A stretch of 64,000 bases of DNA from the NCBI RefSeq assembly GCF_000002425.4, contig NC_037261.1:7120701-7184700 (forward strand), given 5' to 3'. This stretch comes from Physcomitrium patens (taxonomy: Eukaryota > Streptophyta > Bryopsida > Funariales > Funariaceae). Below are positions 57,207 to 64,000 of this stretch, one piece after another; the first letter of the stretch is position 1; each line of letters starts with the position of its first letter. A program made the translations under genes and the position numbers. The notes below the pieces were generated by a model. It ran no database searches, was not told where the DNA came from, and worked only from the letters and a program-made list of their open reading frames with translations.

Positions 57207-59678
57207 CTACAAGTAGTATTTTGGCACTCCAATGCTCTAGTATTGCAACATCGTCAGTAATGATTTAAACCAAAATAATATAATATCCAAAAAAATCCAA
57301 AATTTTTATTTTTATTTTTATTGTTGAACAACTCCTTTTTAACTTGTTAGAGAAATAAACTTTTACTTGATCTTATCAGAAAAATACACTTTTACTTATT
57401 TCTCCTCATTTAATCAAAAATTAAATTAGAAGAAACATTCTTATCAAGTAAAAGATGATGAATTTGCATACAATTAAGTCAAGCTATTTTTTATATTACA
57501 AAAGGAAAATATAAGAATATAAGTTTGAGTAGAAAATGTCTTAAAGCTCTATTAAATGGTTAAATCACTATAGCCAATAAAATCCTTATAATACAAGCTT
57601 TTTCTTTCAAAAATCACTTATAATACTTGATTTAATAAGAATATCAAGTTGATACTAACAAAGTCAATTAATAGAAAAAACTAAGTCGATAAGAAACTAC
57701 TAAACAAAATTAAATTATGTACATGAGACAAGATCTTACATCCAATATTATAACATGTGATATAAGTGAAAATCTAATTAAACAAAGTACGGTTAATTTT
57801 GTAGTATGTAATAAAATAGCTATATCATCTAAGTGAGAATAAAAAAGATATGATACTTTAATACCTATTATTGCATCCATCTTCTCAAATTGATGCACCA
57901 TAATTGATTTCAAGCTCTAAATTAAACTTAATTGGTCTTGTTGGAAAGGAAACTTAAAGATGTATCTATTTTCTATATTTTATCTTCAAATTTGGTTGTA
58001 TGCATCTAACATTGTCTACCATAGTTGATGCTTTAATTTAATAAATAAAAAAAAAAAAAAAAAAAAACTCTTCTTATAAAAATGAGTGTCATTTCTTGGT
58101 TCTTAATTGTCCTATGGTATAATTAAGTTTATTGAAATCTCAACTTCAAATGACATCTTCTCGTATAAGCTGAATCTTTGAATTACTTTAATTGATCTAA
58201 TCTTGTCTTCTAAAGTTGTGTCTTATTTTGGCTCTTTAAATTTGGAAGTAGCAAATCTTTTTCCACAAGAATCAATGTTCATAGAACTTTTTGAATCCAA
58301 CGTAATTAAATATTAGTTTTTTCAAAGCTAAACTTTATTAGATTTTTTATTGCTTTCTAGCTTATGAGTAATAAGAGGGAGTCTTCTAAAATTTAGGTAC
58401 TAAAAAAAATAGAAATATACCATATTTTACTAAATTAGATATTTCTTCTTTTTTAAAACTTTAAATTCTTAAATTTTTATGTCTAAAAAATTATAACAAA
58501 GATTCCGACCTTTAGTTAAGTTTTGACAATTTGATTCCAAAAGATGAGAGAGAAAATTGAAAAAAAGACTAAAGCTCCTTGCAAAACCTTGTAAAGAATT
58601 GGCATAGCTTTACTTGTCATAAAAAAAAAATACAAAAAAAATAATAAAATAAAATAAAATAAAACAAAACAAAACAAAAAACAACTAAACAAACAAACTC
58701 ATAAAGTCTCTTGTATTCTTGCTCTCAAAATTAAGGATGACGGCTACATCTTCACTCTTGAATTACAAAGAGCTAAAATTAAGATCCATGGCCCTCATTG
58801 ATCCAAATATCAAAACTTGATATTAAGGCTAATAACCATCAAATGTGCCTTATAAATGATTGCATAAAAAAAACAAATTATATACCTTGGTCTAAAAACA
58901 CCATGTGTGACTTTAAAATTAAAGTTAAAAAAAAAAACTATGCTTGAGTAGATATTGAAATTGATAAAATGCTTGCAACTATACCTAAAAGCTCTACAAA
59001 TCAATGTTTGAAGTTTGATGAATATTTGTATTTTGATGGATATATACACACCATTAAAATGTAAAAATAAATATAAATATAAATGAAGTCTATAAATGTG
59101 TGTAGAGAAAGAAAAATAAGATCTAATAGGTATCAAAGAAAAAAAATCATATAATAAATGGAAGAAATCCTAGGATTTAATATAAATGTAATCTTTCTTA
59201 CAAGAAGTTTTTTTATCAAAGATTTTTTAATACAATTTTATTAATTTAAGATATTTTTTGTTTCCAATTATTTCAAAAAAAACAAGAAAATTGCAACCAT
59301 TAACTTAGCATGATTTAAAGAAACACTCTTTCACAACAGTATATCTACATATTCAATCCCTACAACATGCTATTCTCTACACAATAAGATTTTTTTGTCA
59401 CAGCTATTGAAAATCCTACCAACAGCAAGCATTAAAGAAATAAATTCCAACTACCTAAAGCATCACCTAGACAACATCACTACCAAAACACTCATTACTA
59501 ATTTCAATTTTTTAACCATTCTCAGTACTTAATTCCAGTTGGATAAGGAAACAAATACTTACATCTCTTAATGTCAGATATAAAACTTACACGCAATCAC
59601 ATTTTGCAAACTCTAAGGCGCTATTTCCAAAACAATTTACAATTTTCATTGAAGATTCCAAAATGACAGTGGTAAGTT

Positions 59679-59714
<36 letters not shown>

Positions 59715-59780
59715 ATATATAGTGAAATGAGTTGCAAAGAAGGAGTCAATACCATATATTACTACCGAATCATAAGCAAA
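57207..59780. other. AT-rich intergenic stretch, nothing recognised
   Basis: Contains an A-rich (AAAAT/AAAAC)n patch at 58640-58695 and a (TA)n run at 59682-59712. GC content rises abruptly after about 59780. Confidence 0.5.
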
Positions 59781-59910
59781 CGAAGAAAGGAATATAGAAA
59801 GAAGAGAAACGAGACTTTATTGAGAAAGTTGGACTTCAAGTGCTGAGCGATTAAGGACGAGGGAATCCTGACGAAAGCAACAGTGGCTCGCCCTACTCCG
59901 TCGACTTGGT

Positions 59911-59930
59911 CGCCTGAGGGCCCTCAGGCG
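59911..59930. repeat. perfect 20 bp palindrome
   Basis: CGCCTGAGGGCCCTCAGGCG reads the same on both strands. It lies in the GC-rich region upstream of the receptor kinase. Confidence 0.95.
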
Positions 59931-60110
59931 ATGGTTGATACTGCGAACTTGATTGAGTTCGGCGTTACATGCCTCGACCACTTGTGTTTTGCACCAGTGT
60001 GCTTGTTCTTCCTTGTTCCGAGCCAGACAATCTTCCTAGTCGGAATGTTGACGTTTCTATCACATGCTGGATTCTGTGGTAGTAGCGTGCTGAATGAAGT
60101 GGACTTGTAA
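59931..60110 (+). other. possible upstream ORF in the kinase 5' region
   Basis: ATG at 59931 directly after the palindrome opens 59 codons with a hydrophobic middle (VCLFFLVPSQTIFLVG). Whether it is in the transcript is unknown. Confidence 0.25.
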
Positions 60111-60554
60111 CAACAGCTGATATATTCGTTGTAAAATCTGCACCCGATTCTTCTCGGCTATTTGGATGAAACGAGGGTGACCTAGACTCTGAATGTGCAG
60201 GAGTCTTGTTCATGTGATAACTGCAGTTTTGGGTTGTTTCTCGTGCTACAAATGATCTGTTACTGAAGCAAGCCAGCTGTTTCAGTTCGGAGTAATTGGT
60301 GATCAAGGTGATGAGGCGGAATTCTAACGCCTTGTATGGCTGCAGATCCAGGTGTAGCACCAAGTATCTCACAGTAGAGACGATGTGATGGAAGCAACCA
60401 GGGGTTGGTGTTTTCGGGTCGACAGAGTTGTAAGTGGAGAATCACAGAGATATTTAGCGTCCTCAGAGAAGAGAACGAAGACGCGGTGCTGACCACGCCA
60501 AATCAGACATTCAGAGCAGCTCTGGTGCTCCACGGAAAGGACATATCAGGGAAA

Positions 60555-63341
60555 ATGGGCTATGACAGATGTATACAGATTCTATCGGTTCTTCTTTTGT
60601 GCGGGGCGAGTTGGGCGCAGGGTCCTGTAGCGGCGCCAGCCCCGTCTTTTACACCTGCTGATGCAATTCGTATCGCGTGTGGCTCAGCTTCCGATGTCAA
60701 AATTGGTACCCGGGTTTTTTTAGCTGACGTTCAAGGTACTGGACAAGGGGTTGCAGGAAGAACAAATCAGAATAACGGTGCTTTGTCGGCGTACGCTCCA
60801 CTTCTCACCTCTGCGAGGTTCTTCACTTCTGCATTTAACTACAATTTCACGGTTAGTCCAGGGAGACATTGGGTTCGCCTGTTCTTCTATCCATTTGCGT
60901 TCTCATCTTTTCAGCCGAGTAATTCATTCTTTGACATAAGTACCAAGGAGGTCGGTCTTCTCTCCAACTTCAGCGCAGTGACCTTCGTCACCGCAGACAG
61001 CCCTTATTTTGTTCGAGAGTACTTCCTGAACATCACTTCAAAGGACCTCGTTCTTACTTTCATTCCACGGTCAAATTCGTATGCTTTCATAAACGCCATA
61101 GAGATTGTGTCTGCGCCAGATGGAATGGTACAGGGTGGCGCGCCTACACTGGGTGGAGGCAGTCTTACTTACCCTGGCCTGAGCCAGTCGGCCCTGCAGA
61201 CTATGTACCGTCTCAATGTTGGAGGAGGCACCGTTGCACCGGATGATGATTCAGCGAACCTGAGCAGGACGTGGATTCCAGACACACCCTATAAACTTCT
61301 CAACACTCCAGGAGTGTCGGTAGAGGCAAACGCTACAAAGATTACGTACACCGATGTTGCAGAGTAAGTTGCAGCTTGCCCTTGCATGAACATGTAACAG
61401 GTCTTATCACTACATGTGGGTTTACAGTATCTACGATTTGCATCATTATGGTGCAGTTGCCAGAAGTTTGTACAGTTGGAGACATGAGCCATTAACTCTG
61501 ACGGGTGCGCTTTTCTTTTGGTCTGAGAAAGATATATTGCTCCTGCTACCGTTTATGCGAGCGGGCAAGCGTTGGAAGATAATGATGTGGCGAACGCAAA
61601 TGCTGCACTCAACTGGAATTTCACAGTCGACAACAACTTCACTTACTTGGTGCGTTTGCACTTCTGCGAGCTTCAGTACCAGCGGCTCTATGAGCGGGTT
61701 TTCATTATTGAGATAAACCGTGTAGCCATTTACCAATTTTTCGACATCATAGAAGAAGCCGGAGCTGCCTACACTCCCTTGTACAGAGACTTCATGGTGC
61801 CCATGATCAATACCTATCCGAAAATAAATGTTAGGATCGCCCCTGACCGTAGTAATCCAAATGCCAAGAATGTTCTGTTGAATGGTCTGGAGATTTTCAA
61901 GGTTAACAACGCGAACTCCAGTCTTGCAGGTCCCAACCGTATTATAGAGCCAAACACTACCTCTGGTGGTACACAAACTACAAATTCAAGCTCGAGCTCC
62001 AACTTAGGTGCCATCATCGGTGCGTCCATCGGAGGCGTAGCCGCTGTTCTTGCGGCGGCTGCGTTGGTCATCTTTTGTTGCTACAAGAAGAAGACCAAGT
62101 CTGACAAGCCTGGCGCACCAAGTCATTGGCTCCCGCTGCCTCTGCACGGCAGCAGTACTGACCACAGCAAAGTGTCGACTAGTTCGGCGAAGAGTGGGAA
62201 GAGTGGTGCAGGAAGTTATGTTTCTTCAGTTCCATCCAACCTGGGCAGGTACTTCAGCTTCGCGGAGCTCCAAGAAGCCACGAACAACTTCGACGAGTCT
62301 TTGGTTTTGGGAGTGGGTGGATTCGGCAAGGTGTACAAGGGTGAGACTGATGATGGGTCGAAAGTGGCGGTGAAGCGGGGAAACCCCAGGTCAGAGCAGG
62401 GTCTAAACGAGTTCCAAACCGAGATAGAGCTTCTGTCGAAACTCCGACATCGGCACCTGGTGTCACTGATAGGGTACTGCGAGGAACACGGTGAGATGAT
62501 TCTTGTATATGATTACATGGCCAACGGTCCGCTCAGGGGTCACCTGTATGGAACAGACGAGGCTCCTCTGTCGTGGAAGCAGAGGCTGGAGATTTGTATC
62601 GGTGCAGCACGAGGATTGCATTACCTACACACCGGCGCGGCGCAAGGGATCATTCACAGGGATGTGAAAACCACGAACATCCTTCTGGACGAGAACTTCG
62701 TTGCCAAGGTGGCTGACTTCGGGTTGTCGAAAATCGGGCCCGCGAATGAAGTCACGCACGTGAGCACAGCCGTGAAGGGCAGCTTCGGGTACCTGGATCC
62801 CGAGTATTTCCGCAGACAGCAGCTGACGGAGAAGTCAGACGTGTACTCCTTCGGTGTCGTTCTCATGGAGGTGCTGTGTGCACGACCGGCAATCAATCCG
62901 GCCCTTCCTCGAGAGGAGGTGAACTTGGCCGACTGGGCAATCAAGTACCACAAAGCTGGCATGCTGGATAAGATCGTGGATGAGAAGCTGCGGGATACAA
63001 TCAACCCCGACTCGTTGAAAACATTCGGCGACACCGTCGAGAAATGTCTGCAGGAGCGAGGTATCGATCGACCTTCCATGGGTGACGTCCTGTGGAATTT
63101 GGAGTACGCCTTGCAACTACATGAAGCATCTGTGAAGGGCGCCATGTCCAGCCTTGATCAAGGGAACTTTAGCACCGACTCTGATAACAGCCACATGATC
63201 TCCGTGCCGTTGGTTGCACCCAACCTTTTCGATGACTCGTTGACGATGGACATAGAACGAAGAATGCTGGAGGAGACCGCGTCCGAGGACCAATCGGCGA
63301 GCGCCATATTCTCTCAGTTGATCAACGCTCAAGGAAGGTAA
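60555..63341 (+). CDS. CrRLK1L malectin-like receptor kinase (FERONIA/THESEUS type), two exons
   Basis: Exons 60555-61363 and 61532-63341 give 872 residues, the usual size. The start at 60555 is the only in-frame ATG of exon 1 (context gaaaATGg) and opens a signal peptide ending near WAQG. The ectodomain has two malectin-like parts (about residues 30-420) with RLFFYPF and LVRLHFCELQ; N-glycosylation sites are present. One transmembrane helix lies near residues 428-452, followed by CCYKKK. The kinase (about 525-800) has GVGGFGKVYKG, Lys in VAVKRG (551), HRDVKTTN (Asp 647), DFG (665) and YLDPEYF: all catalytic residues are present, an RD Ser/Thr kinase. The family senses cell-wall state and RALF peptides at the plasma membrane. 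The ectodomain intron is unusual, as most angiosperm members lack introns. FER versus THE cannot be decided here. Confidence 0.93.
61364..61531 (+). other. intron of the CrRLK1L gene
   Basis: 168 bp, GTAAGT at 61364 and a pyrimidine stretch (cttttcttttggtctg) before AG at 61530-61531. Splicing joins GA to A as a Glu codon and continues VAE-YIAPATVYA, the normal ectodomain sequence. Confidence 0.85.
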
Positions 63342-64000
63342 AGCACAGACGATAGGGAGTTGATAAACCACAAGATGAAGGAGGCGGCGAGTATCCAGGA
63401 AGGGATTGTCTGACTGCTGTAGACCGAACAAATGTAGTTGTAGTTGATGTGGTTTTTTACATAAAAAAATAATATTTATGTATCGCTTCATTTGGCTAAC
63501 TTCGAGTTTGATTGGCATTGCGCGAGGTCATCTGGAGTTTGGGTAGTTCTGGGTTTATCAACAAAACTCTGTTGGCTTTGTTTGTGTTGTGGACACGTTG
63601 TAATCCGCTTCGTTTGTAATATGTGTGTGAGGTGTACATTACGAAGTTTGTCATGAAAGTTAAGGTGGTTTCACTGATTCGATTCAACGTAGGCGAAGTA
63701 GTCAAGAATCTGTTGGCACAGCAGGGTCCAATGACTGAGCGTTGGATGGCTATCAATCTCGTGCACCATCTTGTGAAGTAAAATGCAGGTTCGAATAAAA
63801 GTCACTGCTGGGGTTGTTTCTGTGTTTATGTTCCAATGAGATATTAATATGCGAGTGCCTGTTGTGGCTCGATCATAAGCATCTTTCAGCAATGTACCTC
63901 ACTCATTGTGGTTTACATATTACAGATCTTCCAACTTTTTTATCCACATTTTAAGCATCTCTTTTTAACACCACCCTCCGCCAATTTGAGCCTCACAAAC
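63342..64000 (+). other. 3' region of the kinase gene
   Basis: GC-moderate sequence with no convincing ORF. AATAAA at 63794-63799 is a candidate polyadenylation signal; another A-rich site is at 63460-63475. Confidence 0.5.

Noticed and set aside
1-59700. fungal repeat-induced point mutation
   Set aside because: The decay resembles RIP, but the resident gene is a plant receptor kinase; deamination of methylated cytosine explains the transitions.
59883-60110. 75-codon ORF starting with GTG
   Set aside because: Non-ATG start; only the part from ATG 59931 is kept, as a low-confidence uORF.
60405-60554. N-terminal extension of the kinase upstream of 60555
   Set aside because: It has no ATG and would bury the signal peptide; the ATG at 60555 has a good context.
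62654-63145. 163-codon minus-strand ORF over the kinase domain
   Set aside because: Shadow of the GC-rich kinase exon; no domain.

Overview
The window is nuclear DNA of a land plant. Its one ordinary gene, at the right end, encodes a CrRLK1L (FERONIA/THESEUS-type) malectin-like receptor kinase with a spliceosomal intron. The rest, about 59.7 kb, is an AT-rich graveyard of LTR retrotransposons, mostly Ty3/gypsy. A moss or other bryophyte is my inference, from the chromovirus types and the sharp AT-rich/GC-rich boundary; it is not proven.

Left block, 1-12741: element B (minus-strand chromovirus) carries three later insertions. D occupies 1-2684 and continues off the left edge, C is an LTR-like insertion at 3693-4468 with a CATAG duplication, and A is a complete but decayed chromovirus at 4532-10693. 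Part of B's own gag is inverted in place at 11641-12282.

Middle block, 12742-44754: an old gypsy element T has its 5' LTR at 12742-25505 and its 3' LTR at 43787-44754. Its 5' LTR is split by X (13294-25023, duplication TTATA), the youngest and best preserved element. X's 5' LTR is in turn split by N (13542-19049). T's interior holds F and E, both minus-strand chromoviruses, and two LTRs of the N/D family. The T 3' LTR still shows the empty X target site.

Right block, 44755-59780: a truncated chromovirus G with its LTR, a minus-strand gag fragment, two solo-LTR-like copies and long AT-rich stretches without recognisable content. The gene region starts near 59780.

The most interesting object is the X family (X, A, B, E, F, G). 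Its gag and pol frames are in a -1 relation in all five copies where this can be read. A stop codon lies at the RNase H/integrase border in all four copies where this can be read. An unrecognised ORF3 sits between the chromodomain and the 3' LTR in X, A, E and F but not in G. The X LTRs carry a tandem array of perfect heat-shock-element motifs. Together this suggests a heat-responsive chromovirus with unusual translation and an accessory protein. All functional claims are inferences from sequence.
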